64,000 bases of DNA, taken from Bacillota bacterium. GTDB taxonomy: Bacteria > Bacillota > Clostridia > Peptostreptococcales > Anaerovoracaceae. A program made the position numbers and the translations under genes. The stretch covers positions 1 to 64,000 of the forward strand of contig JAFYYP010000007.1 in the NCBI GenBank assembly GCA_017557505.1, in the 5' to 3' direction. Numbering within the stretch: position 1 is the stretch's first letter; the number at the start of each line of letters is the position of its first letter. Positions 48,690 through 58,462 of the stretch are shown piece by piece. The notes below the pieces were generated by a model that had not been told where the DNA came from, ran no database searches, and worked only from the letters and a program-made list of their open reading frames with translations.

Positions 48690-50063
48690 ATGGATTATGA
48701 TGTGATCATCATCGGAGCCGGCCCCGGCGGTATCTTTACGGCTTACGAACTGCTGAAAGCGGACCGCGGTCTGAAGATCGGCGTTTTCGAACTCGGCGGA
48801 CCCCTGCACGAGAGAAAGTGTCCGATCGACGGCGAAAAGGTGAAGTCCTGCGTACGCTGCAAGACCTGCTCCATCATGAGCGGCTTCGGCGGCGCCGGCG
48901 CGTTCTCCGACGGCAAATACAACATCACGAACGATTTCGGCGGCACGCTGTACGAATACATCGGCAAGCAGCGGGCGCTCGATCTGATGCACTACGTCGA
49001 TCAGATCAACTGCGAGAACGGCGGAGGAGGTACGACCCTGTACACCACCGCGAACTCCGAGTTCAAGACGCTGTGCCTGCGCAACGACCTGCATTTGCTC
49101 GACGCGCAGGTGCGCCATCTGGGCACCGACATCAACTACGTCGTGCTCGAGAACCTTTATGAGCAGTTGAAGGACGGCGTCGACTTCCACTTCCGCTGCG
49201 CCGTTTCGACGGTCGAGAAGATCGACGGCGGCTATGCTATCGACGTGGACGGCACGAAATTCACAGCGCCTTACTGCGTCGTATCCGCGGGCCGCTCCGG
49301 CAGCAAGTGGATGGAAAAGGTGTGCGCGGAGCTCGGTCTTGCGACGAAGTCCAACCGCGTCGACATCGGCGTGCGCGTGGAACTGCAGGCCGACATCTTC
49401 AAGCACATCACGGACGAACTGTACGAGAGCAAGATCGTATACCGCACGAAGCAGTATCAGGACCTCGTGCGCACGTTCTGCATGAACCCCAAGGGGGCCG
49501 TCGTCAACGAGAATACGAACGGCATCGTGACCGTGAACGGCCACAGCTACGAAGATCCCGCGCTGCAGACGAACAACACGAACTTCGCGCTGCTCGTTTC
49601 CAAGCATTTCACGGAACCGTTCAAGGATTCCAACGGTTATGGCGAGAGCATCGCCAAGCTGTCGAACATGCTGGGCGGCGGCGTCATCGTGCAGCGCTTC
49701 GGCGACCTGGTGCGCGGGCGCAGATCCGTGGAGAAGCGCATCCGCGACAGTTTCCTCGTGCCCACGCTCGACGCGACGCCGGGCGACCTGTCCCTGGTCA
49801 TGCCCAAGCGCATCCTCGACGACATCGTCGAGATGATCTACGCGCTCGACAAGATCGCGCCGGGTACGGCGAACGACGACACACTGCTGTATGGCGTGGA
49901 AGTCAAGTTCTACAACATGGAAGTGGAACTGGACAGCAACCTCGAGACTTCTTTGCCGGGCCTGTTCGTCATCGGCGACGGCAGCGGGGTCACGCATTCG
50001 CTGTCCCATGCGTCCGCGAGCGGCGTTCATGTCGCGCGAGTCCTGCTGGAGGACCGGTTATAG
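48690..50063 (+). CDS. FAD-dependent oxidoreductase
   Basis: A 457-residue flavoprotein with a dinucleotide-binding N-terminus (DYDVIIIGAGPGGIFTAYEL), a Cys pair segment (CVRCKTC at about 68-74), a GFGGAGAFSDGKYN motif and a C-terminal FAD-contact GLFVIGDGSGVTHS. It resembles the FAD-dependent dehydrogenases annotated in many anaerobes; the substrate is not known. ATG 48690 has AAAGGAA upstream; an ATG at 48645 overlaps the GH3 gene. It is 3 bases from the HEAGH gene. Confidence 0.9.
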   Translation: MDYDVIIIGAGPGGIFTAYELLKADRGLKIGVFELGGPLHERKCPIDGEKVKSCVRCKTCSIMSGFGGAGAFSDGKYNITNDFGGTLYEYIGKQRALDLMHYVDQINCENGGGGTTLYTTANSEFKTLCLRNDLHLLDAQVRHLGTDINYVVLENLYEQLKDGVDFHFRCAVSTVEKIDGGYAIDVDGTKFTAPYCVVSAGRSGSKWMEKVCAELGLATKSNRVDIGVRVELQADIFKHITDELYESKIVYRTKQYQDLVRTFCMNPKGAVVNENTNGIVTVNGHSYEDPALQTNNTNFALLVSKHFTEPFKDSNGYGESIAKLSNMLGGGVIVQRFGDLVRGRRSVEKRIRDSFLVPTLDATPGDLSLVMPKRILDDIVEMIYALDKIAPGTANDDTLLYGVEVKFYNMEVELDSNLETSLPGLFVIGDGSGVTHSLSHASASGVHVARVLLEDRL

Positions 50064-50066
50064 ACG

Positions 50067-50558
50067 ATGGATCTGATCCCCGAGAAGAAAAAACTCAGCA
50101 AGAAGCAATTCTACCTGCTGTCATATACCTGGGGGCTTCCCACGACGCTGGCAGGTGCTCTGACGGCGGCTGCTTTGCGTGCGACCGGACACAAGCCCAA
50201 GAAGTTCGGCTGGTGCGAGTACTACGAAGTCGGCCACCGCTGGGGCGGCTGCAGCATGGGCCCGTATTTCTTCAAGCAGAAGGAACCCAGCCGGCACATC
50301 TGCATGCATGAGGCGGGTCACGCGATCCAGAACTGCTTTTTCGGACCGCTGATGCCTTTCCTCGTGTCGATCCCGTCTTCGGTCCGCTACCGGGCGCACC
50401 GCCTGAGACGGAAGATGCACAAACCGCTGCCGCCTTACGACGGCATCTGGTTCGAGGGGCAGGCAACGAGACTGGGCAGAACGTATTTTGGAGAAGAACA
50501 TGTTTTTCACGAAGCGCAGGAGCAGAAGACAGAAACAGAATCTGAAAAACCTGAGTAA
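50067..50558 (+). CDS. Stand-alone HEAGH zinc-protease-like membrane protein
   Basis: A 163-residue relative of the first domain of the 3525-4967 protein. Shared in the same order are TWGLP (21-25; 11-15 in the fusion), a Gly-rich turn before a Met/Phe segment, HEAGH at 81-85 (HEYGH in the fusion), IQ, GPL, VSIPS/VGVPS, and EGQATRLG at 130-137 (EDQANRFG). The two HExxH-like His and the later Glu could bind zinc. It overlaps the next gene by 59 bases. Confidence 0.7.
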   Translation: MDLIPEKKKLSKKQFYLLSYTWGLPTTLAGALTAAALRATGHKPKKFGWCEYYEVGHRWGGCSMGPYFFKQKEPSRHICMHEAGHAIQNCFFGPLMPFLVSIPSSVRYRAHRLRRKMHKPLPPYDGIWFEGQATRLGRTYFGEEHVFHEAQEQKTETESEKPE

Positions 50559-51204
50559 GAAGAGCGTTGACGTCGGTAAATTTGTCAAGGATTTCTACGT
50601 GGAGCACGGTCTCGCGTACATTTCCTGCAATGTCAGCGGTTATTACGACATCATCGACCGATACTCCGTCAAGGGGTACGAATGGGTCGATGAGTCTTTC
50701 GCGCGCTTTGTCGAAGAGAATGCGATCTATATTCCGCCCGAATACCCGATCGTGCTCGAAATCTGCGGCCACCGTTTTACGCGCGAACAGCAGGCAAGCA
50801 TCGAAGCGACCATCCTGGACTATTACGCGCTCAAGATGGGGGACGTGCAGATGTCCATCCAGAGCAACAACAGACGCATCGCGTTCCTAATCGGCCTGAT
50901 GGTCGTCTTTGCAGTCATCATGTACCTCGTTTCGCTGTTCCCGGGGCTGCCGAAGCCCTTGTCCGAAGCGATCTTCGTCCTGTTCTGGATGGCGCTGTGG
51001 GACGCCGCGGAATTCTTCTTCCTGGACGGCCGCGACCTGCGCGAGGACAAGCTCGAGGCCGCGCAGCTCGCCAGCATGAAGGTGACGTTCTACGAAAAGT
51101 TCGAGGACGGACCCGCGGAGCCGGAAGTCGTGCAGGAGTTCCTGGAAGAGATAGAGAACGAAGAGGTCATCCTGCCTTCCACCCAGTGGGATCAGGACAG
51201 TTGA
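50500..51204 (+). CDS. Hypothetical protein with two membrane segments
   Basis: A 234-residue protein with a basic N-terminus (KRRSRRQKQ), a soluble alpha/beta region of 130 residues, two membrane segments (about 132-152 and 160-180, around LIGLMVVFAVIMYLVSLF and AIFVLFWMALW) and an acidic C-terminus. I do not recognise the family. ATG 50500 is preferred because GGAG lies 6 bases upstream; a TTG at 50488 is an alternative. The start lies 59 bases inside the HEAGH gene, so expression is probably coupled. Confidence 0.7.
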   Translation: MFFTKRRSRRQKQNLKNLSKKSVDVGKFVKDFYVEHGLAYISCNVSGYYDIIDRYSVKGYEWVDESFARFVEENAIYIPPEYPIVLEICGHRFTREQQASIEATILDYYALKMGDVQMSIQSNNRRIAFLIGLMVVFAVIMYLVSLFPGLPKPLSEAIFVLFWMALWDAAEFFFLDGRDLREDKLEAAQLASMKVTFYEKFEDGPAEPEVVQEFLEEIENEEVILPSTQWDQDS

Positions 51205-51208
51205 CGCC

Positions 51209-52549
51209 ATGGCAAAACATGAGGATAAACACGCATATCTGACCGAAACACCGGTGCCCAGGCTGGTCTGCACGCTCGCAGTGCCGACGATCATCAGCAT
51301 GCTGGTCACCGGCATTTATAATTCGGCTGACACGTATTTCGTCGGCCGCATCTCGACCCAGGCCACCGCTGCGGTGGGCCTGGTCTTTTCCGTCATGGCG
51401 ATCATCCAGGCGCTCGGCTTTTTCTGCGGCCAGGGCTCCGCGAACTATCTGGCGCGGCTGCTCGGTGCAGGCAAAAGGCAGGAGGCGAGCGAGGTGGCTG
51501 TCATGGGCTTTGCGATGGCGCTCGTCATCGGACTGCTGGTAGCGACTGTTGGCAACTGGCAGGCGGAGCGTCTCGCGGACTGGATCGGCGCGACGTCTTC
51601 GGCGCGGGCCGACACGGTCGCCTACATGCGCATCATCCTGATGGGCGCGCCTCTCATGACGTGCCAGTTCGTCATCAACAACCAGCTGCGCTTCCAGGGC
51701 AGCGCGCTGTACGCCATGATCGGCCTGATGTGCGGGGCGGTCATCAATATCGCACTCGACCCGATCCTGATGTTCGGCTTCCACATGGGCATCCGCGGCG
51801 CAGCCATTGCGACGGTCTCAGGTCAGGCGATCAGTTTTCTCGCGCTGTTCATCGGCAGCCGAATGGGCAGCAATATCCGTTTAAGCATACGGAACCTGAA
51901 ACCGAATCCGGGCTATATCGCGTCCATCTCCGCCAACGGCTTTCCCTCGCTGATGCGGCAGGGGATGGCGGCGGTCTCGACGCTGCTTCTGAACAACGCG
52001 GCGCGCACGTATGGCGGGGACGCGGCCATCGCCGGCATGTCCATCGTGTCGCGCATCCTGATGCTGCTGATGTCCGCGCTCGTCGGTTTCGGACAGGGCT
52101 ATCAGCCCGTTTGCTCGTACAATTACGGCGCGGGGCTGTACGCGAGGGTCAAGGAAGGGTACCGTTTCTGCGTCAAGTACGGGACGATCATCCTGGCCGT
52201 GTTCGCGGCGGGCTGTCTGCTGTTCGCAGAACCCGTCGTGGGCTGGTTCCGCGACGACCCGGAAGTCATCGCTGTCGGCAGCACGGCACTGCGCTGGCAG
52301 GCTGCTGCGCTGCCGCTTATGGCAACGTCCATCCTGACGAACATGATGCTGCAGGCGACGGGCAAGAGCTTAAAGTCTTCGATCACGTCGTCCGCGCGCA
52401 ACGGCATCTTCTTCATTCCGCTCATCCTGATCCTGCCGCGCATCTTCGGTCTTCCGGGTGTCGAGATGACCCAGGCATGGGCCGACGTGCTGACATTCTT
52501 CCTGGCCGTTCCTTTGGCCTACAGCGAGTTGAAAAAGATGAAAGGATAA
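51209..52549 (+). CDS. MATE family efflux transporter
   Basis: A 446-residue protein with twelve spans and two MATE repeats; characteristic are LAVPTIISMLVTGIYNSADTYFVG early, GQGSANYLARLLGAGK, GFGQGYQPVCSYNYGA and LLQATGKS. It would export cationic drugs or metabolites with sodium or proton exchange. It begins 4 bases after the upstream gene and ends before a bidirectional terminator. Confidence 0.95.
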   Translation: MAKHEDKHAYLTETPVPRLVCTLAVPTIISMLVTGIYNSADTYFVGRISTQATAAVGLVFSVMAIIQALGFFCGQGSANYLARLLGAGKRQEASEVAVMGFAMALVIGLLVATVGNWQAERLADWIGATSSARADTVAYMRIILMGAPLMTCQFVINNQLRFQGSALYAMIGLMCGAVINIALDPILMFGFHMGIRGAAIATVSGQAISFLALFIGSRMGSNIRLSIRNLKPNPGYIASISANGFPSLMRQGMAAVSTLLLNNAARTYGGDAAIAGMSIVSRILMLLMSALVGFGQGYQPVCSYNYGAGLYARVKEGYRFCVKYGTIILAVFAAGCLLFAEPVVGWFRDDPEVIAVGSTALRWQAAALPLMATSILTNMMLQATGKSLKSSITSSARNGIFFIPLILILPRIFGLPGVEMTQAWADVLTFFLAVPLAYSELKKMKG

Positions 52550-52569
52550 ACTGTCCGCAAGCGACAGAA

Positions 52570-52612
52570 AAACCCCTCTGCGGGCCGTTTTGAGGCCTTC
52601 AGAGGGGTTTGT
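52570..52612. terminator. Bidirectional terminator between the MATE and DUF4854 genes
   Basis: AAACCCCTCTG (52570-52580) pairs perfectly with CAGAGGGGTTT (52600-52610) around a 19-base loop; A-run left and T-rich right allow use on both strands. Confidence 0.9.
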
Positions 52613-52635
52613 TTCTGCGGGGTATTCAAACGAGG

Positions 52636-53142
52636 TTATTCAACAATGCCGTCTGTCGTAAACTCGCTGGTAACGAGGATCTCGTCGCCCCAGGTGTAGT
52701 TGACAAAAGTGTGGACGTCTTCGACACCGGTCTCGTCTTCCATCTGCTGGCAGACTCCAGCAAACGTCGAACCTGCGTTTTTCAGGCCTTCCTGCAGCAA
52801 GGAAACAGCGCCTCTCGCTGTCTCTTCCGAATAGTCCATCTGAGCAAGGTCAAAATAGTAGATCAGGTCGTTATCCTTGATGTCGATCGAAAGACCGGCA
52901 GTTTTTTCAATCAGCTCGTCGAGCTCTGCCTTGATCTTCTCGTCATTCATGATGAATTTTTCGAGCGTCAGCGTCTCTTCGACGGCTTCTTCCGCAGTTT
53001 CGACCGCTTCTTCCGCGACTTCCTCGGCTTCCTTGACCGGTTCCGGTGCGGGTTCGTCCGAACTCTTGCTGCAGGCGGTCAGCAGCATGGCTGCGCTGAC
53101 AGCAAGGATCAGCAACAGGATCAGCAATGTATTCTTCTTCAT
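52636..53142 (-). CDS. DUF4854-type lipoprotein
   Basis: A 168-residue lipoprotein with lipobox LLTAC (Cys24), a linker of repeated E-A-V/E-E-A units (VAEEAVETAEEAVEE) and a C-terminal domain resembling DUF4854: LEKFIMNDEKIKAEL, GLSIDIKDNDLIYYF, STFAGVCQQMEDETGV and the final strand EILVTSEF. Function unknown, common on Clostridia surfaces. ATG 53142 is chosen for the signal peptide and GGGAGG upstream. Confidence 0.78.
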   Translation of the reverse strand: MKKNTLLILLLILAVSAAMLLTACSKSSDEPAPEPVKEAEEVAEEAVETAEEAVEETLTLEKFIMNDEKIKAELDELIEKTAGLSIDIKDNDLIYYFDLAQMDYSEETARGAVSLLQEGLKNAGSTFAGVCQQMEDETGVEDVHTFVNYTWGDEILVTSEFTTDGIVE

Positions 53143-53212
53143 GTTTTCCTCCCGGTTTTCTTTATTTGCGGCACACAATGTGCACATCTAACTGAAAGTA
53201 TACCCGATAATA

Positions 53213-54319
53213 CTACGGCAGTAAATAGTGCGCTGCGGAAAGGACCGCGAGCAGCAAGACGTTGACCGCCGTGAATTCCAGCAGAAAGCGGCCTGCGCTT
53301 GCTCTTTCAGAATGCAGATAGAGCTTTAGGCTGATCAGGCTGGCCAGGCTTGCGATGGGCGTGCCCAGGCCGCCGATGTCGACACCGAGCAGCAGTTCTT
53401 TCGCTTTGTCCGTGAACGAGGACAGCAGCAGGGCGGCGGGCACGTTGCTGATCACCTGGCTCGCCAGCAGGGCAGTCAGGTATTCGCGTCCTTCCATCAG
53501 CTTTTCGATCAGGTCAGCGACGGAATCCATGCGCGCGAGGTTGCCCGAAAAGACGAAGAAGGCCACGAAGGTCAGAAGCAGCATGAAGTCCGCTTCCAGC
53601 AGGATGCCGCGGTCGAAGAACAGCAGTACGCCAATCAGGATGGCCAGCATGCCCTGCCAGGGCAGAATGCGCAGCACGGTGAGCAGGCAGACGCCGAACA
53701 GCGCCAGGTGCACGGCCAGCTCCTTTTTATCGATCTCGCGGTACTTGCCCAGGCGGATCTCCAGCGGTTCCTTCGGAAACACGAAGCATGCGGCTGAGAC
53801 CAAAAGAAGCGACAGCATCCAGATGGGCAGAGTCATGGCTAAAAAGTCATCCATGGAGAGATCGTAGAACGAGTACAGGTACAGGTTCTGCGGGTTGCCC
53901 ACAGGGGTCAGCATGCTGCCGAGATTCGCGGCGACAGTCTGCAGCACGACGATGCGGATCAGGTGCTTCTGCAGGCCGGACATCGTCAGCACGATGACCG
54001 CGAACGGCACGAACGTCAGCAGCGCCACGTCGTTCGTGATGAGCATGGAGCTGAAGAAACAAAGCAGTACGAGCAGGATGGCCAGCGTGCGAAGCCTGCC
54101 GGAGCGCTCGCAGACTTCCTGCGCCAGATGTTCGAACAGACCGGCCTGACGCAGGCCCGCAACGACTGTCATGAGGCAGTAGAGCAGGGCGAGGGTACGG
54201 AAATCGATATAGCCCGGATATTTACTGTCTGGCGGAACGAAAAAGCAGCTGACGAGCGCAGCAAGCGCCGCGACCGTCAGCACGGGTTCTTTTTTCAGGA
54301 ATGATTTGATGCGGGTCAT
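53213..54319 (-). CDS. SLC13/ArsB-type anion transporter
   Basis: A 368-residue protein with about eleven spans of the ion transporter superfamily. The two family signatures are visible: ITNDVALLTFVPF and a NLGSMLTPVGNPQNLYLYS turn. Substrates in the family include arsenite, sulfate, citrate and sodium/proton exchange. It starts 3 bases after the flavoprotein gene, so they share a transcript. No metal-resistance partner is present. Confidence 0.85.
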   Translation of the reverse strand: MTRIKSFLKKEPVLTVAALAALVSCFFVPPDSKYPGYIDFRTLALLYCLMTVVAGLRQAGLFEHLAQEVCERSGRLRTLAILLVLLCFFSSMLITNDVALLTFVPFAVIVLTMSGLQKHLIRIVVLQTVAANLGSMLTPVGNPQNLYLYSFYDLSMDDFLAMTLPIWMLSLLLVSAACFVFPKEPLEIRLGKYREIDKKELAVHLALFGVCLLTVLRILPWQGMLAILIGVLLFFDRGILLEADFMLLLTFVAFFVFSGNLARMDSVADLIEKLMEGREYLTALLASQVISNVPAALLLSSFTDKAKELLLGVDIGGLGTPIASLASLISLKLYLHSERASAGRFLLEFTAVNVLLLAVLSAAHYLLP

Positions 54320-54322
54320 GCG

Positions 54323-54943
54323 TTAACGGATGAAATTGGTCCAGACTCTTTCTTCCTCTGCAGGTTTTCCGATGCCGGCAGCCTTCGCAGCTTCCATGCA
54401 CTTCAGCAGATAGGCCATGTTGCGCCCGATATTGCGCATGGTCAGCAGACCTTCTGCGTCCTGCTTTGCCTGCTCGGCGTTGCTGCCGAAGATCATGTTC
54501 CAGTACGTGGACGAAACGATGGGCATTTCGCTGATGGACAGGTATTTGTTCAGGTCGTCCATGGTCGTGACCACGCCGGCTCTGCGGCACGCCGCGATGC
54601 ACGCGCCGGGCTTCAGCCGGAACACGTGACCGCCCGCGTAAAACACGCGGTCCATAAAGGATTTCATGTTGCCGTTGGGACCCGCGTAATGGACAGGCGC
54701 ACCGAATACGAAGCCGTCGGCTTCTTCTGCTTTATCTAAAAATTCGTTGACGATACCGCCGAATACACAGCGTCCGGTAACGCCGCATCCGCCGCAGCCG
54801 ATGCAGCCGCCGACCGGATCCGTGCCGATCCAGAACACTTCCGTTTCGATACCTTCCGCCTGCAGCGTCTTCGCGATCTCATCGATCCCGACGCGGGTCG
54901 TGCCGTATTCGTGCGGACTCCCGTTTACCAGTAAGACTTTCAT
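54323..54943 (-). CDS. Flavodoxin-like NAD(P)H-dependent oxidoreductase with Cys-rich insert
   Basis: A 206-residue flavoprotein with an FMN-binding loop near the N-terminus (LLVNGSPHEYGTT) and CIGCGGCGVTGRC at about 48-60, typical of iron-sulfur flavoproteins or quinone reductase-like proteins of anaerobes. GAPVHYAGPNGNMKSFMDRVFY is the FMN-stacking region. AAGGAGG precedes ATG 54943. It is the first gene of a pair with the anion transporter. Confidence 0.88.
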   Translation of the reverse strand: MKVLLVNGSPHEYGTTRVGIDEIAKTLQAEGIETEVFWIGTDPVGGCIGCGGCGVTGRCVFGGIVNEFLDKAEEADGFVFGAPVHYAGPNGNMKSFMDRVFYAGGHVFRLKPGACIAACRRAGVVTTMDDLNKYLSISEMPIVSSTYWNMIFGSNAEQAKQDAEGLLTMRNIGRNMAYLLKCMEAAKAAGIGKPAEEERVWTNFIR

Positions 54944-55035
54944 GATTGCCTCCTTTAATGCTTCTAAGAACGCAAATATTATATCACGGGAAGATATGAT
55001 ATGATTACAGCAGAAAGACAATTCAGGAGGCGTTT

Positions 55036-56353
55036 ATGAATGTACGGTTGACGGAATACGAACAAAGCATGCTCCGGGGAGAGCAGGGCGAAGCCAAGCG
55101 GGTCGCGCTGGGAAAGATCATCGAACTGGCGGAGATCCTGGGCGCAGAAGAGCTTGTGCCGGTCACGAAGGCACATCTTTGCTGCGGCTCGGTCGCTTCG
55201 CCCGCGGATTTCCCGGACGGTGTGCTGGATAAGCCGGACATCCTCGCCATGGGCTACGACGACTGGCAGACGCTGCGCAAGTGCAGCGGGCTTGAACCTA
55301 AGGAGTTCCATCATTTCTGCGAGGATACGTTCGTGCTGGACGACGTGCACTGCACGGACAGCTTCGGCTGGGAATGGACGCAGCAGACGAAGGCGTTCTA
55401 CGACAACAACATGCAGATCCTGAAAGGCGCGGCGGAGCACGGCGTCGTGGTCGGCAGCACCTGCGCCGTATCTGGCGGGCTGGGTTCCGGTGTTCGGCGA
55501 AGTCGTCGTGACCACAGAGAGCTCCAACGTGCTGTACAGCAATTCCGTGTTCGGCGCACGCTGCAACGGGGGCGGCGGCATCACGACGTTCTGCGCAGCC
55601 ATCTGCGGCAGGACGCCGAAATGGGGGCTGCACCTGCCGGAGAACAGGCATGGCACGCACGTGTTCCATATGGACTGCGATCTTTCGACCAGACAGCGCT
55701 GGGACGTGCTGGGATTCGCTGTAGGCAAGAGGCTTGCTCCGAACGCGATCCCTGTCATCTGCGGAGATTTCGAACGACCGGATACGGTCAAACTCAAGAG
55801 CTTCTTTACGGCGTTGGCGACAGCGAGCGGCTGCGAGATGTGCCTGATCGTCGGCGTTTCTCCCGAGGCGCAGACATACGAAATGGCTATGGGCGGTCAC
55901 GCGCCTGCAGCGGAATTAACGATCACGGACGCGGATCTGAACGGGGAGATCGACGCGCTGTGCCATCCCGAAAGCGGTCCGGTGGATTTCCTGCAGATCG
56001 GCTGTCCGAACATGACAGCGGACGAATTGCGGAAAGTCGCGCTTTACATGGACGGCAAAACAGTAAAAGAGGGCGTGCGGTTCTGCCTGTTCACGAACAT
56101 CGCCCAGTACGCGATGGCGCAGGCATCCGGTACGATCGAAAAACTGGAGAAGACCGGAGCCAAAGTCCTGACGAGCGGATGCATCCTGCGGACGATCAAT
56201 GTGGCGCGCGGCGCGAAGGGGATCGGCCTTTCCGCCGGAAAATTGACGATCTGCAGCAAGTCGGAGCAGACAGTGCCGGTCTGGTACGGCACGGACGAAG
56301 AAGTGTGCGACGCCGCGGTCAGCGGCTGGTGGGAGGTGAAGCACCATGCGTAA
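55036..56353 (+). pseudogene. Aconitase X large (catalytic) subunit, frameshifted
   Basis: The N-terminal 145 residues (MNVRLTEYEQSMLRGEQGEA, then LVPVTKAHLCCGSV) lie in one frame and the remainder (LAGWVPVFGEVVVTTESSNV, NSVFGARCNGGGG) in the +1 frame. The break is at 55470-55472: GTA is followed by T-CTG, where homologs would have a Tyr codon, so two bases are missing or one extra is present. Both parts keep AcnX motifs. AcnX dehydratases act on cis-3-hydroxyproline or phosphomevalonate. The small subunit follows with an 8-base overlap. It could be a pseudogene or a sequencing error. Confidence 0.85.
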
Positions 56354-56774
56354 GGGGTTGGTTTTGCAAGGCAGAGGAGCAAAGGGTCCGGCTGTGGAAG
56401 GCTATGCGCTGGTCTGCCCCAACAGCATCCTGGGCTGGAACGGTCTGGATGCGCGCACGGGCGAGATCATCGAAGAAGGACATGTCCACAAAGGCGAGCG
56501 CATCACGGGCAAGATCCTCGTGATGCCGTGCTCGAGAGGGTCCATCGCCTGGTCGGACTATTTCGACGACTGCCGAAGGAACGGCGTCGGACCTATAGGC
56601 TTCGTATTTACGAAGATGGACTCCAAATGCGGCACAGCGGTGTTCGTCACGCAGATCCCCTGCGCGGCGGACTTCCCCGAAGGCGTCGATCCCTGCAACC
56701 TCATCCGCGACGGAGACTATATCCGGGTCGACGGCGATACCGGCAGGGTGGAGATCCTGGAAGAGGCAGAATGA
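56346..56774 (+). CDS. Aconitase X small (swivel) subunit
   Basis: A 142-residue protein of the DUF126/AcnX small-subunit family: LVLQGRGAKGPAVEG near the start, GWNGLDARTGEI, then MPCSRGSIAWSDYF and the TQIPCAADFP tail. It supplies the swivelling domain to the large subunit encoded just upstream. The frame is intact although its partner is frameshifted. AGGTGAAGC is a moderate ribosome binding site. Confidence 0.9.
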   Translation: MRKGLVLQGRGAKGPAVEGYALVCPNSILGWNGLDARTGEIIEEGHVHKGERITGKILVMPCSRGSIAWSDYFDDCRRNGVGPIGFVFTKMDSKCGTAVFVTQIPCAADFPEGVDPCNLIRDGDYIRVDGDTGRVEILEEAE

Positions 56775-56785
56775 GAGGAGGCACC

Positions 56786-58401
56786 ATGGATAAGATCTTC
56801 TACAACGGAAAAGTTTATACGATGGAACCGGGCTGGAGTCCGCAGACTGCCGTCGCTGTGCAGGACGGCATCATCCAGCGCGTCGGCAGCGACGAAGAGA
56901 TACTGGAGCTGAAAACCGAACAGACGCAGTTGATCGATCTGCAGGGGAAGACGATGCTTCCCGGGTTCACGGATTCGCACATGCACCTGCTGAGCTACGG
57001 ATACAGTCTGGAAAAGGTGAATTTCTACAGCGCCGGATGCATCGACGATCTCGTGACCCTGGCAAAAGACTTCCTCGCGCAAAGACCTTATCTCACCTGG
57101 TTGCAGGGCAGGGGCTGGAATCAGGAATACTGGTCGGAAAACCGTTTTCCGACCCGCTACGATCTGGATAGAATATCGACGGACATCCCCATGTCGTTCA
57201 CCCGCGCCTGCGGCCACATCATCGTCGTGAATTCCAAAGCGCTCGAGGTGATGGGGTCACGAAGGAAACGCCGCAGCCCTTCGGCGGGCAGTTCGACGTG
57301 GATGAGAGCGGGGAGCCGCTCGGCATCTTCCGCGAAGCGGCCCGCGATTTCGTGTACGACACGCTGCCGGATCTGACGGTAGACGACGTCAAACGCATGC
57401 TGAGGAACGGGATGGACGGGCTGGTGAAAGCCGGCATCACCGAGGTTCAGACGGACGACTTCGAGGCGCTGCCGGCAGGGCAGTATCAGAAGGTGCTGGA
57501 TGCTTATCATCAGCTGGAAGACGAAGGCCTGCTGAAAGTGCGCATCTTCGAACAGTGCCTGTTGGCTTCCCAGCCGCTGCTGGAACAGTTCCTGGCCGAA
57601 GGACACTATACAGGCGAGGGGTCTCCCATGTTCCGCGTCGGTCCTCTCAAGCTGATGGCAGACGGTTCTCTCGGCGGCCGCACGGCTTATCTGGCACGTC
57701 CTTATGCGGATGACCCGTCCACGGAAGGCATCCCCGTCTTTACGCAGGAACAACTCGACAGACTGATCCTGACAGCGCAGGCCGGCGGCATGATGGCCGC
57801 GGTGCACTGCATCGGCTGCGGAGCCGCGGAGATGACCATGCAGGCGATCGAAAAGGCGCAGCTGGCTTGCCCGAAACCCGATCTGCGGCATGCCATCGTA
57901 CATTGTCAAATCACGGATAAGGCTTTGCTGGAGCAGTTCGCGAAGCTCAACGTCCTCGCACACATCCAGCCGGCTTTCATCGACGACGATATCCCCATCG
58001 TGGAAGCGCGTGTAGGCAGGGAATTGACGCAGACTTCGTACAACTGGAAGACGCTGCAGGATTCCGGCGTGCATATCGCCGGCGGTTCGGACAGCCCGGT
58101 CATAGATTTTTCCGTAATGAACGGCATCTACTGCGCCGTGACCCGTCAGCGCCTGAACGGAGACCCTGCAGAAGGCTGGCTGCCGGATCAGAAACTGACA
58201 GTGGAAGAAGCAGTGCGCGCCTACACCATGGGCGGCGCATATGCCTCTTACGACGAGAGGGTGCGCGGCACGATCCGCAACGGCAAGTACGCCGACCTGG
58301 TCGTGCTGGACCGCGATCTCTTCGCGATCGACCCGGAAGAAATCAAGGACGTCAAGGTGGATATGACAGTCCTGAACGGACAGGTCGTCTACGGGAAATA
58401 G
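56786..58401 (+). pseudogene. YtcJ-type amidohydrolase, frameshifted
   Basis: The first 157 residues (KIFYNGKVYTMEPGW, DSHMHL zinc His pair, QGRGWNQEYW) are in one frame and the rest (DESGEPLGIFREAA, ADGSLGGRTAYL, HCIGCGAAEM, GGSDSPV) in another. The break is at the G-run 57253-57256: one added G restores MGVTKETPQPFGG. Corrected length is about 538 residues, normal for YtcJ-like metal-dependent amide hydrolases. ATG 56786 has GAGGAGG upstream, 11 bases after the AcnX small subunit, so the three genes form an operon. Confidence 0.85.
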
Positions 58402-58416
58402 GAACGATGCAATACA

Positions 58417-58447
58417 AAACCCCTGCACTTCAACGGTGCAGGGGTTT
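58417..58447. terminator. Bidirectional terminator between amidohydrolase and CBS-ACT genes
   Basis: A perfect 12-bp stem (58417-58428 with 58436-58447) with loop TTCAACG; A-run left, T-run at the right end. Confidence 0.93.
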
Positions 58448-58462
58448 CCTGTATTCATTAAA

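Noticed and set aside
53170-53190. Palindrome-like GCACACAATGTGC upstream of the DUF4854 lipoprotein gene
   Set aside because: Arms of only 5 bp, not aligned with a clear promoter; too weak to call an operator.
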